NCBI GenBank assembly: GCA_009599575.1
Contig: VWND01000007.1
Location: 186,001 to 250,000, forward strand
Length of the DNA stretch: 64,000 bases
Reading direction: 5' to 3'
Origin: Blumeriella jaapii
Lineage: Eukaryota > Ascomycota > Leotiomycetes > Helotiales > Drepanopezizaceae
A model generated the notes under the pieces. That model made no database searches. It was not told where the DNA came from and was given only the letters and a program-made list of their open reading frames with translations. Of the stretch, positions 45,260-56,781 are shown piece after piece. The position numbers and the translations under genes are program-made. Position 1 is the first letter of the stretch. The number at the start of each line of letters is the position of its first letter.

Positions 45260-48200
45260 ATGTCTAAGCTTGCGCTCAATCTGCCTGCGGGTAGAGCCAG
45301 CGCGGCACTCCTTCCCATTTCGCAGTGCATGTCTCAAAGTGTTCCCTTGAATGCCCATAGCTCCGACTCTCAAGACTCGATCTTGACCCAGGTCCCCCTG
45401 TCATACCACCTGTCAGACGGCAGCGCTCGACCTCAACAGCAGGAGTATCAAAACGGCGGCAGCAGACAAAGCGCAATAACTGGTTATGAAGCACCCTTCG
45501 AGGCCTCATACTCGACAAATCCCGCCAACTTCGCCTTCCCCGAGCAACAAGCCCCCGGATCGACGAACGCCCACTCCGCCCCGTTCGCTCCCTCTTACGC
45601 TAATGATCGATCTACTCATGGTCCTACTTCAATGATCTACGGCTACGACCCATCTTCGTATGGTCCTCCTGCTCCAGCCTTTCCGATCTACAGCGGTAAT
45701 GGCCATGACCCATATCAAACCGGCGCTCCCATGAGACCTCCTCCTCCTGCCTACTCGGCCTCCAACTATGGCGGCAGCAACGGCTATGGCCAACATCAAC
45801 CCGGTGCTCAAATGGGACCTGCTGCTGCCTATCCGGGCGCTAACCCCTATGGACAAGGCGTGACCGGTCAAGACGCAGTCAGTGGCCGTTATGCTTTCTC
45901 GTATGGCAACGCGGTTCCATACAACCAGTTCGGACAAGGTGAGAGCGGCTACAATGGATACCAAGCTCCTCAATTCCAACCTGTTCCCCCATTCCCACCT
46001 ACGCTGCAATTCCAGCCCGCTACGTACGGAAACGGCTATCCCAACGCTCCAGGCTATCCCCAGAACTTCTACACCGCGAATGGCTTAGGCTACGCACCTC
46101 AAAGCCATGGAAACGCTTCTTCAAGCTATGTCGACCCGTCGGACATGAATCGCGGCAAGCCTGCAGGCTCACACTACAACGTCCCAGTCAACACTGGGGT
46201 CCCATTTCGCAACAAGCCGGAGGCAAGCATTGCAGCGACTGGAGTTCGTTTTTCCGCCCAAGATGCACGCTCCCAGCTCGAGAAGCGCGAGGTTCAGAAT
46301 GGTGGTGCCGTTCAGCCTCTGTCAAGAATCTCTTCGGCAGGGACTCTAGTCAGCGTCAACAATAGTAGAGCATCCACCATCGATTCGTCAGTGGAGCCCT
46401 CGTCCTCTATCAGCCAGAGCGCCGAACATTTGGACCGTGACTACCCAACTCCGAAACCTCGTCCCATGCAAGACAGCAGCTCTGAGCCTCACCACACCCG
46501 AACCCCGATTCTCAGATCGAGACGCGGCCAATCCATCGTTCCATCCACTGCGCCGAGTCGCAAGGTTTCCATGCACAACTGGCTCAAGAATCTCTCCCCC
46601 ACCCCGGAGTCCAAGACCGGCGAGCCCAAGACAAGCGAGTCCGTCAGTGAGTCTACCAACGAATCCGATAGCGAGTCCAACGGCGGATCCTTCGCTGCGA
46701 AGATGAGAAGAACTCCTCCGCGTATGATGGACCTGAACTTGTTCAAGGCTGGTGGACTCGACCCCAAGACCTTGACTCCTCTGAAGCACGGTGGTCTCAA
46801 CGCTGCTGCTGATCCGTTCATCGGTACCAGAGGCCTGTCCGCAGCTGCTGATAGCACATTCGCCGCAGCTCCTGCTGGTAACTCTTGGGCCGCTGGACTT
46901 CGGCTTCCCCTACCGACCATGAGCGGCGCTTTGAGACAGATCACTAGCAACGGCACCAGCAGACCAGATGTTTCAGTGGCTCTTCAGGATTTGCCGTTCG
47001 TCGAGTACTGCCGCAACGCTAGACCTGATACCTGGGGTGTGATCAAGATCACAAACGTAAGTCTGCCAACCAGAGCAGAAGACATGCATGCGTGAGCGGG
47101 TGCTAACGTATGGATGTGTAGATTCCCTACACCGTCAGTCGTTCCGAGGTCCTCGCCTTCCTTGGTCGCAACGCCCGTATCATCAGCGAGAAGGACTTCG
47201 AGCCCATCCACATCATCATGGAGCGTGTGACGGGCAAGACCCTCGCCTGCTTCGTCGAGTTCGTCAACATCCGTGAGGCCATCAAAGCCGTTGACCGCTT
47301 CGATGCCAACCGCAACGGCGGCCGTGGAGGTCGTCTCGGTCATCGCCATGTTGAGGTGGAGCTGTCCACACAAGAGGAGCTCATGCACGAGCTATTCCCC
47401 AAGGCCAAGAATGTCACCTGGAACGGATCGAAGCCCGTGATCAAGGCGAAAGACCCCAACGATCGTTACTGCTCCGGTTTCCAGGGTTTCATCAGCGGGG
47501 AAGAGTTGGTGATGTTGGTCAAGAACGTCGAGTCCCCCCAACGTGTAGGTTTCTGGCAGTCAGTCTGGGTGACATATGGTGCGCGAGCTGACGGGATCAA
47601 GTCTCCATACTCCAGTGATTCTCCCCAACGCCCATTCGAGTCTCTGGTTAGCACCTTGCTGAAGGTGAGTGGCGTCCTGCTCGGGGACGTGTGGCAACGG
47701 CTAACCATTAACAGTATCCCTGGTACATGGTTGACCACATCACCATTGCAGATCGAAACGCCCTGTTCGAGGTCGCCTGCCAAATGATCAGCATCCTCCA
47801 AGAGCGCGTCTACAGACAGGCCGACATCATCTGCTTGACCCCAATGCTCATCAAGCGTGTCTGTCGCGCTGCGTTCAAGTGCCCCGGCTTCACCCCCGCC
47901 ATGAAGGACGACATCGCATTCATGTGTGGTCTTGACGACAAGTATGCCATGGAGATGGGGGTTCCCGCCTTTGCTTCGTACTGGCAGGACCTGTGGTGTA
48001 TTGGCCCTAACCCCGGTACTCCAACCGATGTCATCCTCGTAAGTCTCCAACGGTGTGCGCCGCGAAGATTCGGGCCCAAACTTACACACGTGCCAGTACT
48101 ACGCCGCCCTCATCCGCGAGGCCGTTGGCGAGAAGCCCGAGATGACCCTCGCCCAGAGAGCTGTTCATGGCCACGTCGAGAAGGTCCCCGGCCTCTTCGG

Positions 48201-48354
48201 CCAACTCACCAGCCTGATCACGGACTTCCCTCCCACCAAGGTCGGCTTTGGCCATCTCACTCTGGCCCAAGTGGCCCTTCGCGAGTGGGGTGCCATTGAG
48301 CAGGCCTTGCGCCAATCCCTCACTCCTGCTCTGCTAGCTGGACCCTCTGTCTAG
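45260..48354 (+). CDS. RRM-domain RNA-binding protein with Gln/Tyr/Pro-rich N-terminus
   Basis: Five exons: 45260-47056, 47122-47544, 47602-47664, 47715-48038 and 48097-48354. Introns are 65, 57, 50 and 58 nt and all are phase 0, giving 954 residues. Residues 1-590 are low complexity with PxxYG-like repeats (YGPPAPAFPIYSGNGHDPYQ), typical of phase-separating RNA-binding proteins. An RRM starts at about 590: WGVIKITN, IPYTVSRSEVLAFLGRNARI, then CFVEFVNIREAIKAVDRF. A second RRM-like region follows about 110 residues later (CSGFQGFISGEELVMLVKNV), the tandem arrangement of ESRP/hnRNP-F-type proteins. A helical C-terminus (FPPTKVGFGHLTLAQVALRE) completes it. The second intron is in frame and stop-free, so retention would add 19 residues. 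The target RNAs are unknown. Confidence 0.85.
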
Positions 48355-49972
48355 TTTCGTCGACTCCGGTGACAACAACTTTCGGGCCTGGTGTTCGCCT
48401 CTTTTACGCCATCCTTTCAGCAGCCGTCTACGCTTCTGGCGCCTTCGAGCCCTCCCTGAGCAGCGGATTGCCCGATCTGGTCTGATTCAAGATGTTGCCA
48501 GCCCGCCTGCAACACCCTTGCATCGCTGTGTGAAGATCTACACCTCGTCTGCTGCTTGCCGCTGGTTAGGCATCTGACACAGTTTCTCATGCTCTTTTCA
48601 CGCATGTCTGGCACAACTTGCTCGACGTTCCTTTCTTCCTCTTTTTCTATTCTGTTTTATTTTCCTGGTGGTTTTCGTCGGTATCCCGACGCACCGCTAC
48701 GGTGTGACGTGGTGTGGTCAGTTTACTTTCCGCGCTGCACGCATCTGTGGCCTTGTGTCTTGATTCGGCATACATGAGTACGAAAATCGATCACCTTTGA
48801 TGATGAGCCAAAGCCCCAGCGGCTGCTGGGCCGATGGCTACTTGGCCGAATTCTTTTCTGGGCCCGGTCGATGCTCGCTGCTGGATACGGGGCGGAGGTT
48901 GTTTCTCGGAGAGCGGGCGAGCGGAAATGATGGATAGGTGGTTGACGATTCACACGAACTGGATGATTGATAAAAAGCCTAAAAGTTGTGATTTTGAAAG
49001 TTGAAAATCCCACAGCTACATAGGTGTCCACGGTAGATGCTTGGTAGCAAAAAATTAAACACGATAAATGGTTTTCTTGCCGGACTTTGAAACTTGCGTT
49101 TGCGGTGGCGTGGAGCTCGGGCGGCTGTATCTTGACGACCGCCTGTTTCTCCGGGCGAGTACTGTAGGTAGTCCCTGGTGCCGGTTAGAACCACGTCCAG
49201 AGAAGTCACAGGTAAACTGGATATAATCTGATTACAAGGGAACGCCGTCAAAAACATGGGCCAAAGGTCGATGTTGATGCTAGCGGAGAAAGGGGCTCAT
49301 GTCCTAGATCCTACTCTTCATCAGATCCTGATCTTCACCCAACATAGCTCACCAACTTCCTCCTTCACCACCTATATGTTTTTTTTTCTTGCGTTTGGTC
49401 TTGGCACCTTGCATGGAAGCGTGGCAGGCTTGTGACTTCTACTATACTTACAGTACAGGAAGGAGTACAGTATTTCGTCTGGCAAAGACTCTGGCAAGAC
49501 TCCTTGGGACCAGCTTGAGACGGTCGTACTTTGATAAGCTTTGCTTCGCACCGTGTCGCTAGAAATCCGGATCATGTGCCGTAATCTATCGATGCGAAAG
49601 TCAGTAGCACGAAGAAACAAATGCAAATGCGTTAAAACCGAGTTTCATTTTTCCGTTATATTTGCCGCTGCTACGTGATGTACTGGTTAAGGTAGTCAGT
49701 CTCTGAATATCACGTGATATAAGCGAGGAAATGAAGATGTCTGTATCGTACCTACAGTAGAGATGTACGTAGACGACTTCTCCCTTCTCCATTCTCCCTG
49801 GGAACCGCTTCCTCCTCTGTCTCCCCGGCAATCCGAGTCTTTCGCCGAACACATCGCCCGGCCAGATTATTCGCAGGCCGGTAGTGTTGACAAGCGGAAC
49901 CGCGGACAACAGGCCAAGCCGGAACGCAGATGCATCTTGTACTGTAGGCTCCGCAAAGGGAAGAAAGAAAAC
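48355..49972. other. Intergenic: RRM gene 3' region and TYW3 leader
   Basis: Only shadow or random frames. TACAGTACAGG at 49450-49460. A leader-like open frame in phase with TYW3 extends upstream to 49763 (70 more codons from an ATG there), but it lacks family similarity and is treated as 5' UTR. Confidence 0.5.
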
Positions 49973-51173
49973 ATGACCAGCGCCCTCCCGGCCTCCTTCA
50001 TCGCCAAAAAATCCCGCATCCTCGCCCTCCTCTCCGTGCCTGCATCCGCGTACGGCGACCTCTCGCCCAAGGGCTCCATCGACGACGGCATCCGCGAGCT
50101 GATCGACGAGGTCAACGCGCTCGACGGCTGCGTCACGACGAGCAGCTGCGCGGGGAGGGTTAGCGTCTTTTTAGAGGGGAGGAAGGCTTCGGCCGGTGCG
50201 GGTGGAGCTGGAGCTGGAGATGCTGTGCATGAAAACGGAGATGGAGATGGAGACGGGGATGGAACTGGAGATGGAGACGGGAACGGGAGTGGGAATGGGA
50301 ATGGGGGAGAAGGGGAGAGAGCAAGAGCAGCAGGTGTAGGCGGCAAAGGCGGCGGCGGGCGCTGGCTCTTCGTCTCCCACGATCCGGTCGATTTGGGTGG
50401 AAAGGAGACGTGGGTCGAGAGGCTGGGAATGCAGAGTCTCTCGCAGCACGCGGGAGAAGAGCCGGCGTCTTCACAGCAGGAGATGGGGAATGTGGGCGCG
50501 CGGAGACTGGTGCATTTCAAGTTCGAGCCCATGGTAAGCAAGCGCCTCCAGCAAGCCTTCTTCTTCTCTCTCTCTCTCCCACCCCGAGACATCAACCAGC
50601 TGGCTGTATGTTTGCGAGCAAGGGACTGTGTTAACAGCCCATCCCCAGATCCTCCACGTCCTCACGGCCTCGCTCCAGCATGCGCAAACCGTCCTCGCCG
50701 CCGCCCTGCAAGCTGGCTTCCGCGAGAGCGGCGCCCTGAACCTGACGTCTTCTTCCGCTGCTGCTCCTACCGAGCCGCCCACGCCCATGGTCGGCATCCG
50801 CTGCATGGGCCTGGCGCTGGCGTCAGTCGTGGGCTTCGAGCGCGCGGGGATCGAGTACTGCATGGTGCCCGAATGGCAGCTGCGGAGCCTGGTCGAGGTT
50901 GTGAACCAGCGGTTCGGGGAGAATGCTAAGCGGATTGAACGGTTTAGGCGGCTCTTGCGGGAGATGATGTCTGGTGGTGAGGGGAAGAAGAAGATGGGAG
51001 GGGAGGGCGGGGAGTGGGAGGATGCGGGCGTGAGGAGGGAGAGGAAGAGGAGGGAGGGCTTGGTGCGGAGGGCGGAAGAGGTGGAGAGGAAGAAGAGGGA
51101 GAGGGAGGTGGAAGTAGAGGCTGATGATCTGATGCCTGAGATTGGGGATCTGCATCTGGATGAGAATTTATGA
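49973..51173 (+). CDS. TYW3: tRNA wybutosine-synthesizing protein 3
   Basis: Exons 49973-50533 and 50649-51173 with a 115-nt intron (GTAAGC..CCCCAG) give 361 residues. Start MTSALPASFIAKKSRILALL was chosen because the family begins there. Family motifs: SPKGSIDDGIRELIDEVNAL, VTTSSCAGRVSVFLEG (52-69), LFVSHDP (132-138) and FKFEPMILHVLTASLQHAQ across the splice site, then AGFRESGA. TYW3 N-methylates the yW-86 intermediate during wybutosine synthesis at G37 of tRNA-Phe. A Gly/Asp/Asn-rich insertion (about 72-128, GDGDGDGTGDGDGNGSGNGN) interrupts the conserved core, and the C-terminal 70 residues are a charged helix (REMMSGGEGKKKM..). It converges on MIC19, 207 bp apart. Confidence 0.93.
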
Positions 51174-51380
51174 CGTTCTTGAACTTGCCCATCCTACCTA
51201 TCTGTTGCCTCTCGTTCTTGTATCGTGGACAGCCGGTCTTGCCCAATTGGCACCATCATCCGAGCACACCCCAGTTGAAGCCAGACCGCGCATATACTGT
51301 CCCGTACTCGAGCCATCTTCTATTTTGTCGATACAAGTATACTACAATCCCACTTCTCTCCCCACGACCCACATCCTTCC

Positions 51381-52125
51381 CTACCTCACAACCTTCTCGA
51401 CCCAGGTAGCCTCCAACCTCCGGACCTCCTGCTTAAAAGTCTCCACCTCCTTCCAGCAATCCAGCGGCCTCCTATCATTCTCCCTCAAACACCTGACCAC
51501 CTCGCTCTTCGCCCTCTCGATGCTCTCGTCCACGCCGGCCAGCTGCTTCCGCTGCTCCAGCTTCCTCTTAAGCTCCTGTACATCGCTCTGCACCGCCTCA
51601 CGCCCGAGCTGCCGCAGCTGGTCGCCCTCGGAGGCCGGCTGCTTCTTCTCCGTTCCGCCACCGCCGCTGCTGCTGGCCTCCTCGGCGGCCGAGATCTTGG
51701 CCGACAGCTCGTCGAAGTCCTTCGCGGCGCGCTCCTGCAGCTTCTTGAGCTCGTCCGCAACGCGCGACTGGATGTGCAGCTCGAGGGTTTTGGCGCGCGT
51801 CGAGTCGGTCTGTATACTCTCGCCCTGCTTTAGCCAATGTTGCCATCCATCCAATCCCATCCTTCAACCCGTAGAATTCCCTCGGCCGGTAGATATCTGA
51901 TTGTAGAGAGAGTGTGTGGGTAGAGAGAGAGTCGAACGTACCTCCGGGCTCGATTGCAAGGAATCAATCAATCCATTCGAGAACTGGACGGGCGTTTGGC
52001 TGGGAGGGATTTGTCAGCGTCTGTCTGTTTGCCGTTGAGGCTGCGACGAGGAGCTGAGAGCTGAATTACCTGGTCCAGACTTGTGTCTTGGGGGTCGTCT
52101 CCGGCTTGGATGACCCGGAACCCAT
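51381..52125 (-). CDS. MIC19: MICOS complex subunit Mic19
   Basis: Exons 52125-52070, 51999-51942 and 51809-51381 (introns 70 and 132 nt) give 180 residues. The start MGSGSSKPETTPKTQVWTSQ has Gly2, a classic N-myristoylation site, and TPVQFSNGLIDSLQ follows. A coiled coil (TDSTRAKTLELHIQSRVADE onward, to about 140) precedes a C-terminal CHCH-like segment with C145 and C156 (CLRENDRRPLDCWKEVE). Mic19 joins Mic60 and Mic10 at crista junctions in the inner membrane facing the intermembrane space. Only one Cys pair is present where twin pairs occur in other CHCH proteins, which is usual for fungal Mic19. Confidence 0.88.
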
Positions 52126-52429
52126 TGTAAAGGGGCGTGAAGAGAGCAATGGCTGAGCGTCGGCTTGTCTGCTGCTGCGGCGTTCGGGCCTTGAGTTCTT
52201 CACGAGGTGGAGAGATCAATCGCTGAGCGTCGGCTTGTCTGCTGCGGCGGCCTTTGAGCCCTGAGGTTTTCGCGACGTCGAGCTCTCAGTCACGTGGCAA
52301 GCTTTCTTACTACCCTATACGGAGAATGTACCAAACGTCGAACAGGGGTTTCAGAGATCTTTAGAGAATCAGCATACCGCCGCTTTTTCGGACTTACAGC
52401 TTCCAGATGTTTTAAACACCTCAATTTTG

Positions 52430-53400
52430 CGCGAGGCAAAGCGAAATAAAAGATAGGCAAATTAAGAGATTTTGACAGTATTTGTAAATCTGTTGTGTAT
52501 AGTACTTACAACTTGTAGAAATTTTGTGACGAACGGCAAATTGCTTCGAGACCAACGTACGAAACGGAAGAAAAAGTTTTCTTGCTGGTCGGCAAAATAT
52601 CATATGATAAAAAAAAGGCTGATACGATTTGGTTGTAGCTGTTGGCAAAAAAGCCTTTCTAAACCCCATGCTACGACAAAGGTTTTTTAGCCATCAGAAT
52701 GAATTAGTGTAAAGCTTTTGGAACTAAACACGTTTTTCACTTCAAGATATTTGAATCCGCGTTTCCGCGATTTGGCCATAGCAAAGATTTTACCTTTAAT
52801 TGAAGGGAGGGGGGGAAGAGTACCTATGTACAGTACATAATATCCCCTTATTTTGGAAAGGCTTTTTTTGCCAGGCGGGATATCAGAAAAATTTCAGCTA
52901 TTTGGAAATTTTACAATCCTCGAGTGTCTCAGTTGTCTATTTCTGTTGCCGGCAAAACAAAGAAAAAACTTTGAAATGCCGGCCCAGATTCTTTTGTCCA
53001 GATCTTCTGCGATTTGTTATAAGCAAGATTTCAAGCTATAATGATTACAGGACAAGTATTTGCAAAAGACTAGCAAATACACTTACTTTCATTTCGCTCT
53101 GCTTCACTACATTTGAAGGCGGTGAGCCTGAACCGAACAAACTTGTTTAACGGTTTGTTAGAAAGGGGATAGTTTGTACTGCAGTAGTTACAGTACTCCC
53201 ATTTCCCAATTGAAAGCAAAATCCTTGTCATGACCAAAATAGCGGAAACGCGAATCTAAAAATTACAAAGTGAAAAACATCCCCTCGTTGACATTTTTTA
53301 AGCTAATTCTATCGGCTGAAACCCTTTTGTCGTTTCCTCTGTCCCAGCATAGGTTTCGGAAAGGCTTTTGGCCAGAGGGCATAACTAAAATGCTTTAGCT
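52430..53400. repeat. Complex diverged inverted repeats, remnant of an unknown element
   Basis: AT-rich. 52625-52860 matches the reverse complement of 53150-53400 at roughly 70-75% by eye, with landmarks GCGTTTCCGC, AAAGCCTTTC..AAACC..ATGCT, GTTTTTCACTT and TATCCCCTT. Separately, 52430-52610 matches the reverse complement of about 52860-53105 (AGCGAAAT..AAAG, AAGTTTT..CTT, GGCAAAA). The whole is a composite of two unit halves in both orientations with no open reading frame. It looks like a foldback element or MITE cluster, altered by point mutation. It lies between MIC19 and SPP1. Confidence 0.6.
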
Positions 53401-53835
53401 GATACGAACCTCATGTTTCCCCCTCAAGATACAGACAGAGAATCAGGAGGGAGGAAGCCCCAGGGCGAGCTATATACACTGCAGACCCCTGTGCAGAGGC
53501 GAAGCCAGAATTGTAACAAATAGCCGAGAAAAGCAGAATGACCGGACCGTTAGACATAACTACAGTATGTACAGTACAGCTTCGCGAAAAATGCTCTTTC
53601 TTTCCAGAGCCAAGTACATACATTATTTGGGTATTCCCGTCCACAGTACGCCGAGAGCATACCTCCTCCCTCTTGGTCCCGAAAGCCAGACGCCACCTAG
53701 CAACTACGAAGAGCAACCACGTAACGCCACAATTAATGCTGAAGATCCGGTATCTGCTCGAAAAGAAAAGCGAATCTCGATGGAAAGCGCCCCAAATAAA
53801 GGGCGATCGTACAATGATTTCTCTACGCCTCCAGC

Positions 53836-55930
53836 TCAAAAGAGCCGAACAGTGACGTTGTCCGCGTAGTAGTCCTTGGTAGCCTCTCGTGTCTCAGCAT
53901 CGTCGATGATCTCCTCCTCGCGTTGTGTTAGTCTGTTCAGCTGCGCTGTCAAGTTATTGATCATAACCGTAAAGTCCCCATTATGAATCTCCCGCCACGC
54001 GTTGTGTTTGCACTTCTTGGGCGCTTTCAAACAGATGTTCTCAAGTGCATCAGCAATTTTGAGTGGCTCGGGAAGAATTTGGCCAGGGTAGGGGATATGA
54101 GCGCCCAAGTCCTTCGTCTCAGCTGATCGTGGGCCGAGAATGCCTGTGGTGAAAGTAGTCTGTCCTTCAGGAGACTCAAACCAGTCCTTGAACTCTGCCT
54201 CGTTCATGGCGAGACGGTTGTCGTAGCCACAGATAGTCTTGAGTTCGACAGCCGGGTGCTTCACAGCGTGTTTAGACCGCTCATCGATCATGATAAGAAG
54301 CTCTTTTGATTCCTATACCCCTGTATCTGTTCCTCGATCACACGCTTTTTCTGCTGAATGTCGTCAATAACTGATTGCTCCTCGGGAGTAATGTAACCAA
54401 GACCAGCTGGTCGATCTGCGATACTCATGTCAGTAGGAATTATTGGGGCTCTTGTCTAAAGCTCACCAGAGTCGGCACCCTCTGCGATAGCAATCCTTGG
54501 CTTCTTTCCCAGCGCATGAAGCTCCTCAACGGTCGAGATCGAGATCAACAGGTCCGCCACTTCCTGACGATTCAGGGCACTTCCCATGGAGGGGGCATCG
54601 TCACCCCGAAGTTTCTTGTAGCACCACTCGAAAAACGCGTTCAAGTGCTCTTCGCTGCAGTACTTGCTCGTTTCGTTCACACGAGCGGCCTTTCTACACC
54701 CGTTGTCGCAGTTGCTATAACGACAAATGCGCTTCCACGTCGTTTTGAGTTCGTGTGTCGTACACTTCGGGCAGATGTAACGATCCAAAAGTTCTCTAGC
54801 ATCCTCCTCATCAATGTTGACGCAGGAGCAGTGGTACCAATCCTGACAACCTCCGTCGCAGAACACCATCATCCGGTGATCATCTGGTCCACGGCAGATG
54901 CAGTATTCGCCACCGTCGTTGCTTTCGGGGCTGCCTCCCGGAGACGCACTGGCGCGACGAGAGCTTGTGGAGATGTGGGTTTTGTCAGCTGTAGATGGTC
55001 AGTCAGTTGCCAACAACGAGACCAATTGTAAACCTGCCGTCTGTAAGAGGTTTTTTGGGAGGGCCGGTCCTTTTCGTAGGCGCAGCCTTTTTTTTCAAGA
55101 CGGGCTTTTCAACTTTCGCAGGGGCAGGGCTGTCTAATCGTGGTGCAGGACTGCTGTGGTGCTGGGAACCGGATGGAGCGGGTGTGCCCTGCTGAGAGGA
55201 TGGGGTGTCCGAAGGTACTTTTCTTTTGCGCCCTTCGCTCTTTATCTTCTCCGAAATGCTCATTGGTATTGCACCCGGCGCCAAATCCCAAGACTCCTCA
55301 GACACCTCTTTTTTTACACCGACTGCCTCGGTTTTGACAGATGTGGATCTCGGTTTTGATGGAGCCTTGGGGACGTAAGGCTGGCCACCTGCAAGAGCAG
55401 CGGCCACCGCTCGAGCATGTTTCTCTTTATTCTCTGCCAGCATGCGAATCGCAAGAGTGCGAGTTTCGCCCGATTCGCGGTATTTGCGTGATTCATTGGC
55501 GGATTTGTGATGCTTGTTGTACATGCGAGAATCTGCAGCCGTGTAGATCTTGTTCCACGCGGCATCGTCTTCACCGTCTGGGGTAGGTTTGGCTTGCGGA
55601 TATTTGTATTTGAAGGAGGGCGAGTTGTTCGAATGCACGAAGAAGGGATCTTCAGGGTCGGTTATTCCCAAGCTACCGACGGGGGCCTCGTTTGTGTTCG
55701 CAGCAGCAGTATTGAATACAAAAGACTGGGGTTTCGAGGAAGACGAGATAGGCGGAGGACTCGATCGCGGACTGCCAGCCTGAACGAAACAATCAGGTCA
55801 GCAGTGTAATCTCGAGCTTACCTGATCCAAACGTTGCTACAAGAATGGGTAGACGAAATTTAAATACATCGCTGGATGGAGCAGGTGGCTGGACGTCAGC
55901 CATTTCATGGTCCACATCCCCGGTGTCCAT
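53836..55930 (-). CDS. SPP1: COMPASS (Set1C) PHD-finger subunit Spp1/CXXC1-like, with an apparent 1-nt frameshift
   Basis: Exons 55930-55868, 55779-55034, 54963-54467 and 54415-53836; introns 88, 70, 51 nt. The first intron (GTATTT donor) is the least certain. Restoring one base gives 628 residues. The PHD finger spans about 290-337: EYCICRGPDDHRMMVFCDGG, QDWYHCSC, RYICPKC. A Cys-rich segment (CRYSNCDNGCRKAARV..YCSEEH) and a coiled coil follow, as in Cfp1/Spp1, which reads H3K4me3 and recruits Set1 methyltransferase. At 54304-54307 (plus strand TTTT) the frame of GYITPEEQSVIDDIQQKKRV breaks. One extra base continues as NQKELLIMIDERSKHAV, matching the rest of the exon. The N-terminal third is a lysine- and serine-rich linker (PAPTKRTGPPKKPLTDG). 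Confidence 0.8.
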
Positions 55931-56478
55931 CGCGTTCGAAAGTCGGTCAAAGATGGTTCTTCTGGATGTCCATAAAATTCCAGGCGAGGTTGAATTGCAT
56001 TTCCGCCGAGCTGGGACTGCCAAGCCACTAGGCTCACCAGTGAATGTCAGCCTTGCAGCTAGCCGGACAGGGCTGTAACATAAAGAAAGTGAAGTAGTAA
56101 GTGGAAGTGTGTAAGTATATCCTCAGCCGGGAGACGGTATTGGCATGGCACTTGGAGCTTTTCTAAGCTTCGCCCCGCCAGCTATTGAAATTCAAGCCAG
56201 TATCGAGAGTGACCGATCCTACTGCACGTACTGTAGCCGGTAGGACCTCAGCTCGTCGGCCATGTCAAAGAATGGCAGACACGAAAGAAGGAAAACCGCA
56301 TCCAAGGGTACTGACGTGTTTGAGCTATTTTCCCCGACGAAAAAGTAAGAAGAAGAGGAGTGTATATTTTCGAAGCTATAGACAAAGTCAGAAAGATATT
56401 GTGCAGCCGGCGAGGTCACCAAGCGGATGCGATTAAACATGTTGATGTCAAAATGAAAGAGTCGAACACAGGAGAGCA

Positions 56479-56739
56479 TCACCGGGTCAGACAGGCCTCC
56501 TGAATGAGTCCATCCCAAATTCCGACCAGATTGTACAACACAGCCCAAGAAATTCCCAAATGCTTCTTGGGTATCGACGCTCCCACGAAGACAAGCCCAA
56601 AAACAATGTAACTGAAACGCCAATAAGTGAGCCGTGAGGCTGATCCCTCTTCCCAGCCGTGAGGCCTATTTTCTTGCTTCCATAACCACTTGGTATGGCC
56701 AAGCTTCCTTCGTGCTGTTCCGTTGGCCGCGGAGCCCAT
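56479..56739 (-). CDS. Possible small membrane protein, unrecognised
   Basis: An ATG-initiated frame of 86 codons, MGSAANGTARRKLGHTKWLW, with one hydrophobic stretch (FSYIVFGLVFVGASIP). It lies between SPP1 and the CNL1-like gene on the same strand, only 43 bp beyond the latter's stop. The frame is intron-free and has no family signature known to me. It may be 3' UTR of the CNL1-like gene. Confidence 0.25.
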   Translation of the reverse strand: MGSAANGTARRKLGHTKWLWKQENRPHGWEEGSASRLTYWRFSYIVFGLVFVGASIPKKHLGISWAVLYNLVGIWDGLIQEACLTR

Positions 56740-56781
56740 CTTGTATATAAGCAGGTCCTCTCCAATCTGAAAACCGTCCCA

